Of a stretch of 64,000 nt of DNA, positions 44,496 through 53,634 are shown one piece after another. The position numbers and the translations under genes are program-made. The stretch comes from CANLBN01 sp050633525 (GTDB lineage: Bacteria > Pseudomonadota > Gammaproteobacteria > Pseudomonadales > Cellvibrionaceae). Under the pieces are notes generated by a model. That model was not told the origin of the DNA and did not search any database. It saw nothing but the letters and a program-made list of their open reading frames with translations. Position 1 is the first letter of the stretch; every line of letters begins with the position of its first letter. The stretch lies in contig JBOEGR010000024.1 of the NCBI GenBank assembly GCA_050633525.1, positions 1 through 64,000 of the forward strand. Reading direction: 5' to 3'.

Positions 44496-47400
44496 TTACG
44501 ACAACACTGGCGCCCTTCTTAAGTCGAGTGTATATGGGTAGTCCTCTGCCACTTCTTCAGGTGGTGGCGCCATGGGTCTGGGTTCTTCGGTATGCACAAA
44601 GAAGGCTCTGGCTTCTTGTCCTAAGGGCAAATCTGTTGAACCTCTTGGCCCTTGCGGACGAATCACGCCGGGGGAATGATTGTAATCCCAGAAGCGATTC
44701 ACTCGGCGCGACTCTGCTTCAAAGGCATTCACAGGGAAGGTATCGTAACTACGCCCGCCGGGATGGTTCACGTGATAGGTACAACCACCTATGGCAATGC
44801 CATTCCACGTGTCTACTAAGTCAAATACTAACGGCGCATGTATACCTATAGTGGGATGCAAGGCGGAAGGTGGTGCCCATGCGCGGTAACGTACGCCGGC
44901 AACAAACTCACCTTGGGTACCTGTAGAGCGTAAAGGTACGCGGCGACCATTACAGGTAAGGACGTAACGTTCGTGATTAATGCCGCTAACACGAACTTGT
45001 AAACGCTCGACGGAGGAATCTACATAACGAGTAGTACCTTGCGCCCCCACCTCTTCGCCTAAGACATGCCAAGGCTCGATACCCCAACGCAATTCAATTT
45101 CGACGTCGCTAATTTGCACACGGCCATAGTGCGGAAAACGAAATTCTTCAAACGGCAGTAGCCAATCCAATTTAAAAGGGTAACCATGATCATTAAGATC
45201 CGTAATCACTTCTTTAATATCGGACCAAATATAATGAGGCAGTAAAAACTGATCGTGCAAGCGCGTGCCCCATCGAACCAGTTTATGCTTATAGGGTTTT
45301 TCCCAAAAGCGTGCCACTAAACAACGTAAGAGTAGCATTTGCACTAAGGACATACGGGCATGAGGCGGCATTTCAAAACCACGAAACTCCAGTAAACCTA
45401 AGCGGCCAGCAGAACCACTGGGCGAATAGAGTTTATCGATACAAAATTCGGCGCGGTGTGTATTACCGGTAATATCAACTAATAAGTTACGGAATATTCT
45501 ATCGACTAACCACGGTTGATCCACAGCACCTTCTGGTACTTGCTGAAAAGCCACTTCTAATTCATATAGAATTTCATCGCGACCTTCATCTACCCTTGGT
45601 GCTTGGCTTGTTGGGCCAATAAACATACCCGAAAATAAATACGATAGGCTCGGATGATGCTGCCAATAGGTAACTAAACTTTGCAACATTTCTGGACGCC
45701 GCAAAATTGGGCTATCCGCCGATGTTGCACCACCAATGGTGACATGATTACCACCACCCGTACCGGTGTGACGTCCGTCTAGCATAAACTTTTCAGTACC
45801 AAGACGGCTTAAGTAGGCTTGCTCATACAGCACATTGGTTTTTTCAACCAGCTCACCCCAAGAACTACTAGGATGGATATTCACTTCGATCACGCCGGGG
45901 TCTGGCGTCACTTTAAAGCTTTTTAATTTAGGATCGTTTGGCGGTTCATAACCTTCCAGCACTACCGGCATATCCAATTTAGCGGCGGTTGCCTCTATGG
46001 CTTCAATTAAATTACAGTAGTCGTAAAAAGATTGTAGTGGCGGCAAGAAAATATATAAGCAACCATTACGTGGCTCTATGGTAATAGCCGTGCGAATCAG
46101 CTCTGTCATTACTCTTGGCGCGGGCTGCACTTCTGGCTGCCCTTTGTCGGGGGCAAAGGGATCGGCGTCTGGTTGATACAACTCTTGCTGGGTAGCATAA
46201 GGCAAGCTATCTAAAGGTAAACGCAAACCCATCGGAGAATCACCGGGAATTGCAATTAAACGACCGCGACGTAAAGGCCAGTGACAACTTTTCCAATGGC
46301 TACCGCTATGGTCCCATGCTAAGGGCACAACAAAACCAGAAGGATGATTTAAACCTTGTTTTAATAATTTTGCTAAGCGCTTACGCTCTAAATCTACTTT
46401 TAAATCTGACTCATAAATATCGATATTATCCGGCAGTTCTTGTTCTTTTAGTAAGTAGTGAGCCGCATCTTCGTAGGCCGATATAATATAACTCATCGGA
46501 ATACGTAACGATTGGCATAAGGTTTGTAAAAACTTACGGCCATGTTTGCGAGTAAAACCATAATCTTGATCAATTCGAGCGATCAGTTTGCTATCTTTCC
46601 AGAGCAATTTATCATCGGTGCGCCAAAAGCAGCCCAAGGCCCAGCGTGGAATTTCTTCACCGGGATACCACTTGCCTTGACCGTAATGCAATAAACCTCC
46701 TTTCGAAAACTTATCGCGCAAGCGTAGAATTAAATCTTTCGATAAGCGTAATTTATCATCACCTAAGGCTTCGGTATTCCATTGCTCAGATTCCATATCA
46801 TCAATGGAAACGAAGGTCGGCTCCCCACCCATGGTTAAACGAACATCATTTTTGATTAGCTCTTTATCAACGGCTTCACCTAAACGATCAATTTGCTGCC
46901 ATTGGTCATCACTGTAAGGCAAGGTGACTCGTGGATCTTCAAGAATACGAACTACTTCATTTGAAAAATCAAATTCGACTTCACATTTGTCAGTAGCGCC
47001 GGTGATTGGCGCAGCTGAGCTGGGGTTAGGCGTACAAGCCAGAGGAATATGGCCTTCTGTCGCAAATAAACCCGATGTTGGATCAAGCCCTACCCAACCA
47101 GCACCGGGCAAATAAACCTCACACCACGCGTGTAGATCAGTAAAATCAGCTTCTGGCCCTGAGGGCCCATCTAATGATTTAACATCGGATGTTAGTTGCA
47201 CAAGATAACCTGAAACAAAACGAGCAGCTAAACCTAAATGCCGTAGTACTTGCACTAAAACCCATGCCGAGTCTCTACACGAGCCTAATTTTTTAGTTAG
47301 CGTTGTTTCGCAGTCTTGTACACCGGGCTCCATACGGATTGTGTAGTCGATATCTTTTTCTAACTGTTGATTAACAGCAACTAGAAAGTCATTGATTTTT

Positions 47401-47819
47401 ATTTTCTTTTTGTTTTTAAACGGCTCTATCCACTCGAGTAGTTTTTCACCTTCTTCTTTAATTTCAAGGTAAGGCAATAATTCATTTTTTAATTCTTCAT
47501 CGTAGGTAAAAGGATATTTCTCTGCCTCTTCTTCGACAAAAAAATCAAAGGGATTAATCACCGTCATATCGGCAATCACTTCGACCTCAACACTAAAGTG
47601 ATCTGTTTTTTCGGGAAATACTAAACGCGCTTGATAGTTACCAAAAGGATCTTGCTGCCAATTAATAAAATGTTCTTCAGGCAATATTTTTAGAGTATAC
47701 CCGTGTAAGGGAGTACGAGTATGAGGAGCCGGTCTTAATCTCACCACATGAGGCGAAAGGCTAACTCGGCGATCAAATTTATAGTAAGTATTGTGATGAA
47801 GAGCAACACGAATTGTCAT
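44496..47819 (-). CDS. Transglutaminase-DUF2126 protein, cluster B
   Basis: 1107 residues. The N-terminal third is a transglutaminase-like cysteine protease with Cys181 (LGSCRDSAW), His230 (DLHAWCEVY) and Asp246 (LDPTSG), preceded by the bacterial transglutaminase N-domain; residues about 330-1107 form the DUF2126 region (MGGEPTFVSIDD, GRHTGTGGGNHVTIGG, EFRGFEMPPHARMSLVQM). No signal peptide. The last gene of the cluster B operon, 62 bp after the alpha-E gene. In the published family view these large proteins accompany circularly permuted ATP-grasp genes and are predicted to act in amide-bond synthesis. Cluster A has only the short transglutaminase and no DUF2126 part. Confidence 0.93.
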   Translation of the reverse strand: MTIRVALHHNTYYKFDRRVSLSPHVVRLRPAPHTRTPLHGYTLKILPEEHFINWQQDPFGNYQARLVFPEKTDHFSVEVEVIADMTVINPFDFFVEEEAEKYPFTYDEELKNELLPYLEIKEEGEKLLEWIEPFKNKKKIKINDFLVAVNQQLEKDIDYTIRMEPGVQDCETTLTKKLGSCRDSAWVLVQVLRHLGLAARFVSGYLVQLTSDVKSLDGPSGPEADFTDLHAWCEVYLPGAGWVGLDPTSGLFATEGHIPLACTPNPSSAAPITGATDKCEVEFDFSNEVVRILEDPRVTLPYSDDQWQQIDRLGEAVDKELIKNDVRLTMGGEPTFVSIDDMESEQWNTEALGDDKLRLSKDLILRLRDKFSKGGLLHYGQGKWYPGEEIPRWALGCFWRTDDKLLWKDSKLIARIDQDYGFTRKHGRKFLQTLCQSLRIPMSYIISAYEDAAHYLLKEQELPDNIDIYESDLKVDLERKRLAKLLKQGLNHPSGFVVPLAWDHSGSHWKSCHWPLRRGRLIAIPGDSPMGLRLPLDSLPYATQQELYQPDADPFAPDKGQPEVQPAPRVMTELIRTAITIEPRNGCLYIFLPPLQSFYDYCNLIEAIEATAAKLDMPVVLEGYEPPNDPKLKSFKVTPDPGVIEVNIHPSSSWGELVEKTNVLYEQAYLSRLGTEKFMLDGRHTGTGGGNHVTIGGATSADSPILRRPEMLQSLVTYWQHHPSLSYLFSGMFIGPTSQAPRVDEGRDEILYELEVAFQQVPEGAVDQPWLVDRIFRNLLVDITGNTHRAEFCIDKLYSPSGSAGRLGLLEFRGFEMPPHARMSLVQMLLLRCLVARFWEKPYKHKLVRWGTRLHDQFLLPHYIWSDIKEVITDLNDHGYPFKLDWLLPFEEFRFPHYGRVQISDVEIELRWGIEPWHVLGEEVGAQGTTRYVDSSVERLQVRVSGINHERYVLTCNGRRVPLRSTGTQGEFVAGVRYRAWAPPSALHPTIGIHAPLVFDLVDTWNGIAIGGCTYHVNHPGGRSYDTFPVNAFEAESRRVNRFWDYNHSPGVIRPQGPRGSTDLPLGQEARAFFVHTEEPRPMAPPPEEVAEDYPYTLDLRRAPVLS

Positions 47820-47881
47820 AAGAGTAAATCACTGTGACGTTGTTGTAACAAAAAAGAAAATAAAATTTTGCTGAATCAGTG

Positions 47882-48820
47882 TCAATCCAAAGAGAACCAC
47901 GTTTCTGCAAAAATGCTGTGTAAATGCCCTATTTTTACTTGGACATCATTTAAATAATCACTTAAATCACTATCGAGCTGTTCAAAAGAGCTAGGCAAGC
48001 CATGCCCAAGATCTAGGCTATTAATAGCAGACATGACTTTGCGCCCGCGCGGTAGTTTTTTTACTGAGCTTTCTATTTCTGCCAAACAGTAACCAACGGA
48101 TCTCGGAAAAAATTGATCCTTAATCAAAAACTCTACTACCTTAGGACCATAGACACTAGCCGCTACGTGTCGTCGGTAAGAGTGATCTCCACCAGAGCTT
48201 CGTAATACATTCCCCCATACAACTAAGGGCACATGAGATTTTTCTCGGTAATCGTGTGCAAAAAGTACATTAGCGCCGGCATCCACAATACGCGTGGTCA
48301 TATCGGCTCTTTCTAGTGCACGCCCAATACACCACATATCCCACACTTCATCATGAGATAAAGTACTAGCAACATACCCCTGTATCAATTGGCATTGATT
48401 AATCACTTGTGTTAAAAACTCATGCCGCTTACCTCGATTGAGTGCGCCATCGTTGATTGATTTTTTAGTAAATGAGACGGATTCGTTAATTAATTCCCAT
48501 GCATTTTCTGGCATTACATCACGCGTTGTACGTAAATTCTCCCGTACCATCGCAAGAGATGCCAGCATAGAATTAGTATTAGTATCATCATCTGCCAAAA
48601 TAAACTTAACTACGTTACGTTCATCGCGCACTTTATAGCGTTCTTCGTATTTTTCTTCGGCGCTATTGAGCGTAATCAAGTTATACCAACTAATATCAAT
48701 ATCTTTTGGTAAATCCATTAATAAATTAGTATAAACGTTAACCAATCTTGCTGTACTTTCAACACGCTGTAGGTAACGCGCTGTCCAGTAAATTCGCTCC
48801 GCTACTCTCGACAACATCAT
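47882..48820 (-). CDS. Alpha-E domain protein (DUF403), cluster B
   Basis: 312 residues, an all-helical alpha-E domain beginning MLSRVAERIYWTARYLQRVESTARLVNVYTNLL, with the ERADMTTRIVDAGANVL segment. It matches the C-terminal part of the cluster A fusion. The function is unproven; it always travels with circularly permuted ATP-grasp proteins, so it is probably a partner or tailoring subunit. Its ATG overlaps the last base of the ATP-grasp stop (48820). Confidence 0.93.
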   Translation of the reverse strand: MMLSRVAERIYWTARYLQRVESTARLVNVYTNLLMDLPKDIDISWYNLITLNSAEEKYEERYKVRDERNVVKFILADDDTNTNSMLASLAMVRENLRTTRDVMPENAWELINESVSFTKKSINDGALNRGKRHEFLTQVINQCQLIQGYVASTLSHDEVWDMWCIGRALERADMTTRIVDAGANVLFAHDYREKSHVPLVVWGNVLRSSGGDHSYRRHVAASVYGPKVVEFLIKDQFFPRSVGYCLAEIESSVKKLPRGRKVMSAINSLDLGHGLPSSFEQLDSDLSDYLNDVQVKIGHLHSIFAETWFSLD

Positions 48821-50271
48821 TATTTGGTCTCCATATCAACAATCCAAGTATCTTTACTGCCACCACCTTGGGATGAATTAACCACAAGAGAGCCTTTGCG
48901 CATAGCCACCCGAGTTAAACCACCCGTAGTGACATAGCTACTTTTCCCTTGGAGAACAAAGGGCCTTAAATCTAGATGTCTTGGTTCAACATTATTGGAA
49001 CCCACTAAGGTCGGCGCTGTTGAAAGAGCAAGTGTTGGTTGTGCAATATAATTACGAGGATGCTTTTTGATTAAACGAACAAATTCTGCCTGCTCTTTTT
49101 TAGTCGAGTGCGGCCCTACTAACATACCGTAACCACCTGATTCATTGGCAGGCTTCACAACGAGTTTATCAATGTTCTCGATAACATATTGCCGTTGCTT
49201 GTCATCGCTGCATAGGAATGTTTCTACATTAGAAATAATAGGATCTTGATCGAGATAATATTTAATAATTTGGGGCACATAGGCGTAAATCACTTTATCA
49301 TCGGCAACCCCTGCCCCCGGTGCATTCGCTAAGGCTACTTTACCCGTTTGCCATGCTTTCATTAAACCTGGCACACCGAGCACAGAATCTTTATGAAACA
49401 CCTTGGGATCAATAAACAAATCATCGATACGACGATAAATGACGTCAACGCGTGAAAGGCCGCCAATGGTTTTCATGTATACATAACCATTTTTGGCCAC
49501 CGTCAGATCGCTACCTTCAACGAGCTCGGCACCCATTTGCTGGGCCAAGAAGGCATGCTCAAAGTAAGCCGAGTTATAAATACCAGGAGTTAACACAACT
49601 ATTTCTGGCTTATCAACATCCGGTGCGAGATCCGCAAGCGTTTTATATAGCTGGGAAGTGTAATCAGAAATGGGGAGTATTTTATCTTCTACAAACAACT
49701 CAGGCAGAACACGCTTAGTAATCGAACGATTTTCCAGCATATAAGAGACGCCAGAAGGCACACGTAAATTGTCTTCTAGTACATAGAACTCCCCATCTTT
49801 ATCACGGACTAGATCGGTTCCACAAATATGGGCCCACACTCCGTGCGGTGGAGAAATTCCAACACACTCTTTGCGAAAATTGCTTGATTGCTCGATCAAA
49901 TCTCTGGGGACAATGCCGTCTTTTAGAATCTTTTGCTCATGATAGAGGTCATCAATAAATAAGTTTAAGGCTTGCAGCCTTTGCATTAAACCGTCAGCGG
50001 TGGTTTTCCACTGTTTAGCCGAAATCGTTCTGGGAATAATATCAAAAGGCCAAGAGCGGTCGATATTTCCCTCTTCCGTATAGACAGTAAAGGTAATACC
50101 CATATCTTGAATGGCTGCATCCGCTAATTGTTGGCGACGCTGCAGTTCATTTTCGTCGAGAGATTTTAAATAAGAAGTGAGATGTTTTGCTGGCAGGCGG
50201 GCATTGCCTTTTTCATTGATAAGCTCATCATAAAAACCATCAGCTTGGTACTGTTTCCAATTTATACTCAT
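48820..50271 (-). CDS. Circularly permuted ATP-grasp protein (DUF404/DUF407), cluster B
   Basis: 483 residues, a circularly permuted type-2 ATP-grasp enzyme: NLRVPSGVSYMLENRSITKRVLPELF, GLSRVDVIYRRIDDLFIDP, a glycine-rich nucleotide loop VVKPANESGGYGMLVGPHS near 385, and LDLRPFVLQG. ATP-grasp enzymes ligate a carboxylate and an amine via acyl phosphate; the acceptor and donor here are unknown. It heads a three-gene operon with the alpha-E and DUF2126 genes and lies 103 bp downstream of an olsB-olsA pair. Compared with the cluster A version it keeps the canonical glycine loop. Confidence 0.94.
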   Translation of the reverse strand: MSINWKQYQADGFYDELINEKGNARLPAKHLTSYLKSLDENELQRRQQLADAAIQDMGITFTVYTEEGNIDRSWPFDIIPRTISAKQWKTTADGLMQRLQALNLFIDDLYHEQKILKDGIVPRDLIEQSSNFRKECVGISPPHGVWAHICGTDLVRDKDGEFYVLEDNLRVPSGVSYMLENRSITKRVLPELFVEDKILPISDYTSQLYKTLADLAPDVDKPEIVVLTPGIYNSAYFEHAFLAQQMGAELVEGSDLTVAKNGYVYMKTIGGLSRVDVIYRRIDDLFIDPKVFHKDSVLGVPGLMKAWQTGKVALANAPGAGVADDKVIYAYVPQIIKYYLDQDPIISNVETFLCSDDKQRQYVIENIDKLVVKPANESGGYGMLVGPHSTKKEQAEFVRLIKKHPRNYIAQPTLALSTAPTLVGSNNVEPRHLDLRPFVLQGKSSYVTTGGLTRVAMRKGSLVVNSSQGGGSKDTWIVDMETK

Positions 50272-50374
50272 TATTTGAATCCAAGGGCAAATTAACTATC
50301 CACAATGGGTTTTGAAAGAGTATCTAGTAGATTTTAATAGATGTCAAAAAAGCTTATTCCCCCGAGAAGAAGCT

Positions 50375-51196
50375 TTAACTTGATAAAGATCGCTTTAGAC
50401 CAGCAGCAACTTGTGCTTGGCAAGATTGCGCACAATCTTTGCGCGTAGCAAAGTCATTTAAGCTCACTGGCTGATGAAAAATGACGCTAACATCAGCTTT
50501 TGCCATGCCAGCCGCACTAAAAAAGTGCGGAGCAAATGGCATCGTATCGTACCAAGCAAAATGATCGCGGACAGGTTTATCCATCAATTTATTTTTATAA
50601 TGGGTATAGGATACAGTAACAGGCTGAATTAAGACTTCTTCATTCGTGTTTTCGACTGACTGTAATAAACTGGATTTAAAAGGCTTAACCTCCTCTCCGT
50701 TGGTACTGGTCCCTTCTGCAAACAAGATTAAGTTATTCTTTTGATCAAAATGCTGTGACATCACGTTCATTTGCGCACGTACTTGATTGCCCTTACGCTC
50801 GAAGAACAAAGTGTTTTGCAATTTTGCTAATAAACCAAATAGTGGCCAATTAGCTACTTCAGATTTAGCAATAAAGTAAGCCGGTGTACAACTACCCAGA
50901 ACGACAACATCCAAGTAGGAGACATGGTTAGATAAAAACAATACGGGTTTCTGGCTAGCCGGTTTACCCTCAATATGGCAGCGCAATGCAAAGATGCGGC
51001 AAGCACCTTTATGAAATAAAAGGTAAAAATGATGAATATTTTTTTTGTTAAACAGCTTATAAAAAAATAAAACCGGAAACATCAAAACAATCCATACCAA
51101 AAAAGTAAGGATAGATAACACCGACTTAGTAGGGCTCGATAAGCCTAGTGAGGGAGAGGCAACGATGGGCTCTTCTGCCGTCGTTTGCTCAGACAT
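50375..51196 (-). CDS. olsA: 1-acyl-sn-glycerol-3-phosphate/lyso-lipid acyltransferase, OlsA-like
   Basis: 273 residues of the PlsC family: membrane helices near 28-46 and in the N-terminal part, HX4D motif His91-Asp96 (SNHVSYLD) and the EGT motif (FAEGTSTNGEEVKPFKSS). Overlaps the upstream olsB-like gene by 8 bp, and that pair is the known ornithine-lipid arrangement: OlsB makes lyso-ornithine lipid and OlsA adds the second acyl chain. Not proven here, but adjacency makes it likely. A plain PlsC role in phosphatidic acid synthesis is the alternative. Confidence 0.85.
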   Translation of the reverse strand: MSEQTTAEEPIVASPSLGLSSPTKSVLSILTFLVWIVLMFPVLFFYKLFNKKNIHHFYLLFHKGACRIFALRCHIEGKPASQKPVLFLSNHVSYLDVVVLGSCTPAYFIAKSEVANWPLFGLLAKLQNTLFFERKGNQVRAQMNVMSQHFDQKNNLILFAEGTSTNGEEVKPFKSSLLQSVENTNEEVLIQPVTVSYTHYKNKLMDKPVRDHFAWYDTMPFAPHFFSAAGMAKADVSVIFHQPVSLNDFATRKDCAQSCQAQVAAGLKRSLSS

Positions 51197-52019
51197 GCAT
51201 CACCAAATTAGGATTTTGCTGCAACATATTTTTTGTTTCAACATAAATAGAAACATACACTGTATTAAAAGCATGATCAATAATGGCAGCATCACTAATT
51301 TTTGCGCCTAACTTGAGATAACCTCTAAGCAAAGTGGGGACTGATTTTTGCGCCTCACTCCATGCTGCGTCAGGTTCATACATTGCATTTAAATCAATGT
51401 AATCATCTGTCTTAGGTTGTGGGCGTAAAGATTCTGGCGCTAAATGGTGCTGATACAAATAATTTAGAATAGGAGCATGAGTGTCAACGTCTGTTCCAGC
51501 GAAACTGGCGCAACCAAACATAACGTCGATTTGGTTATCCTGCAAGAAGCTCATCGCATACTTCCATATCAGCATCAGAATAACACCCCCACGACCATTG
51601 GGGTCAACACAAAAGCGACTCAATTCTAAAGAGCGGCCATAAAAATTATGGAGCTTACTTAAGTCAAACGTCTCTTCTGTATAAAAATGTTGTCCGGGCT
51701 GAAGGCACTCATTAAAAAATAATCGTAAGGTGCCAACCACTTTAGGCTGTTCCTCAGCGCGAGTATCTAAGACAATGACATGAAAACCTGCTTCATCCCA
51801 TTCGTCTATATCGCGCTCGGCTGCAATCATTTCTTGCGTTGGATTACCTTGCTTTTCTTTGTAAAACACGCTGTAGCGTAATGCTTGAGCTGCACGAACC
51901 TCGTCAGCATCCCTAGCAAAGCGAACTTCATAGGGGCCCGCTTTAGTTGCTGGCTGAATAATTAAACTCTCCAGAAAAGAAAACCGGTCAGGAAGACTAA
52001 TAGACTCAATGGCACTCAT
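51189..52019 (-). CDS. olsB: GNAT acyltransferase, OlsB-like
   Basis: 276 residues of the Acetyltransf_5 group: PYEVRFARDADEVRAAQALRYSVFYKE, DEWDEAGFHVIVLD, ELSRFCVDPNGRGGVILMLIW. These enzymes transfer a 3-hydroxyacyl group from acyl carrier protein to an amino acid amine, classically ornithine. Upstream of and overlapping olsA; the next upstream gene is a DinB-like protein 77 bp away. No N-terminal membrane helix is predicted. The homologous hemolysin-like family is a close alternative name, but the olsA neighbour favours lipid synthesis. Confidence 0.82.
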   Translation of the reverse strand: MSAIESISLPDRFSFLESLIIQPATKAGPYEVRFARDADEVRAAQALRYSVFYKEKQGNPTQEMIAAERDIDEWDEAGFHVIVLDTRAEEQPKVVGTLRLFFNECLQPGQHFYTEETFDLSKLHNFYGRSLELSRFCVDPNGRGGVILMLIWKYAMSFLQDNQIDVMFGCASFAGTDVDTHAPILNYLYQHHLAPESLRPQPKTDDYIDLNAMYEPDAAWSEAQKSVPTLLRGYLKLGAKISDAAIIDHAFNTVYVSIYVETKNMLQQNPNLVMHV

Positions 52020-52096
52020 AATAACCTCTTAAATATAAGCTTACTTGTTTCTGCAGATATCATAATAAAAAATCGCAACACACAGCCACAATGCAT

Positions 52097-52648
52097 TTAG
52101 GCTGACTCTTTTACTGTTTTCTCATGTACTAATGTTGAAGGAGCAACACCAAAGTCGTGATCCACATCATCGCCGGCAACACGTAACATGGCTGCCATTA
52201 AAGCAAAGTGATGCACACTGTGCCCCTGTAAAAATTGTAACTCTCGCCCTAAGGTAGAATTTGTGATTTCACCATTCGGGCTATCCACGTCGTTGCACAT
52301 AACAACTTGCAAGACTTGATCAATTTGAGTATTCGACTCAAGAGACACAAGAAATTGTCTTAGGCGCTTAATTGTTGATAAAGCGTAGTCTTTATCTATC
52401 TCTAATTGGCAATCGCGTTGCCTCTGATCATAATCAATCAAGCCTTTTTCGAAGTCGCGCTTGAAGCAGATATAGTGGTCAAGCACATGCCGTAAGTGCT
52501 TACCTAAAGATGATTCAAAATAAGGTCGCTGAATTTGTACAAAGCGCTCAACGGGTAGCGGTACTAATAATTCAGAGGCCATATCCAAGGCATGTAAATT
52601 ACTTTCGATTAGACTGTGAAGGTGAGGCTTGCTCAAAAAAAACTCCAA
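52097..52648 (-). CDS. DinB-like four-helix protein
   Basis: 183 residues, mostly helical, with a His pattern resembling the DinB/YfiT metal site: KHLRHVLDHYICFKRDF (helix 2) and HSVHHFALMAAML (helix 4). DinB-like proteins bind Zn or Ni in a three-His site and some are thiol transferases. Function here is unknown. It lies directly upstream of olsB on the same strand, and 356 bp of gene-free DNA separate it from the divergent DUF2062 gene. Confidence 0.75.
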   Translation of the reverse strand: MEFFLSKPHLHSLIESNLHALDMASELLVPLPVERFVQIQRPYFESSLGKHLRHVLDHYICFKRDFEKGLIDYDQRQRDCQLEIDKDYALSTIKRLRQFLVSLESNTQIDQVLQVVMCNDVDSPNGEITNSTLGRELQFLQGHSVHHFALMAAMLRVAGDDVDHDFGVAPSTLVHEKTVKESA

Positions 52649-53004
52649 AATAATAGATAGAATGTTGAGTCAACCAACAAAAGTTGGCATTTAAAACAAA
52701 TACTGGCTTTACTTAACACATGTGCTTTATACGTATAAAACCGTATCCGCTGTGCTATTGAATACTTTAACTTAAGCTAAATTGCCTGTAACGGATATGA
52801 CCTCAGATGGTCATAATAATTCAGATTTATGACAATTTCATGAGATTACGTCACAAGTAAGCCGATTATAGAGGTGAGAACTATTACTCATAATATCAGT
52901 CTTAAGCGCGTAGTCTTGGCAAAACTTATTCTTTATAGGCATAATGCCGCGCTCAAGATATTCCTAAGAACCTCAAACCACTCGTTTGGCTTCATCAGGT
53001 AACC
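52649..53004. promoter_or_regulatory. Divergent DinB-like/DUF2062 intergenic region
   Basis: 356 bp without a gene. The inverted repeat TATGACC/GGTCATA (52796-52802/52809-52815) is the best operator candidate. No clear promoter box pair was found. Confidence 0.4.
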
Positions 53005-53544
53005 ATGCCAAAAAAACTATTTAAACGCCTTACACCCAACTCCGCGGAGATAAAAGCCAATCCGGGGCTGCGTTTTCTTGGCCCGTTATTAAACGACCCC
53101 AACCTATTCCACCTGAACCGCTATTCGGTCTCGATGGCATTCTTGATAGGGGTTTTTCTGGCCTTTCTACCGGTTCCTGGGCAGATGGCGATTGCCGCAG
53201 TGATTGCGCTATGGGTTCGCTGTAACCTACCTGTTGCGGTCGCCCTCGTGTGGATAACTAACCCCGTCACCATTGCGCCTATCTTTTTCTTTACCTACAA
53301 GCTAGGCCTATGGTTATTGGACGTACCTGCAGCCCAATACGCCACAAAGTTGATGTCGTGGGAAACACTACACAATATTAATATAACGAAAATCTGGAAA
53401 CCATTACTAATAGGCTCCCTATGTGCGGGAAGTTTTTTCTCTTTACTGAGCTACTTTACGATTCGCTATGTATGGCGGTTCTACGTTATCTATCAATGGC
53501 ACCACCGCCGAGAAAAACGCCTTAAGCGTAATAAACAGCCTTAA
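53005..53544 (+). CDS. DUF2062 membrane protein
   Basis: 179 residues with about three to four helices: SVSMAFLIGVFLAFLPVPGQMAIAAVIALW, VALVWITNPVTIAPIFFFTYKLG, then a C-terminal helix and a very basic tail RRREKRLKRNKQP-like. PGQ and NPVT are family hallmarks. DUF2062 proteins are inner-membrane proteins of unknown role, next to lolCDE in Pseudomonas too. The last six to eight codons and the stop sit in a 19-bp tandem repeat, so the C-terminus may vary between strains. Confidence 0.85.
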   Translation: MPKKLFKRLTPNSAEIKANPGLRFLGPLLNDPNLFHLNRYSVSMAFLIGVFLAFLPVPGQMAIAAVIALWVRCNLPVAVALVWITNPVTIAPIFFFTYKLGLWLLDVPAAQYATKLMSWETLHNINITKIWKPLLIGSLCAGSFFSLLSYFTIRYVWRFYVIYQWHHRREKRLKRNKQP

Positions 53545-53630
53545 GCTAGATGAGCAGCCCTGAGCAAAACAAACAGCCCTGAGCGATAAACACAGCCCCG
53601 AGCGCACTAAACAACCCTCTAGCAAGCCCA
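53517..53630. repeat. Six 19-bp degenerate tandem repeats spanning the DUF2062 stop
   Basis: Units of exactly 19 bp start at 53517, 53536, 53555, 53574, 53593 and 53612; the core is CAGCCCTGAGC. Units 3-5 (53555-53611) agree best (for example CAGCCCTGAGCAAAACAAA). The stop TAA (53542-53544) falls in unit 2 and the array fills the whole gap to lolE. Confidence 0.85.
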
Positions 53631-53634
53631 ATCA

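Noticed and set aside
53517..53630. CRISPR array
   Set aside because: Units are 19 bp, degenerate and directly adjacent without unique spacers; no cas genes.
53443..53631. Minus-strand frame of 62 codons over the 19-bp repeat
   Set aside because: Its Leu/Arg/Cys repeat pattern is a by-product of the DNA repeat.
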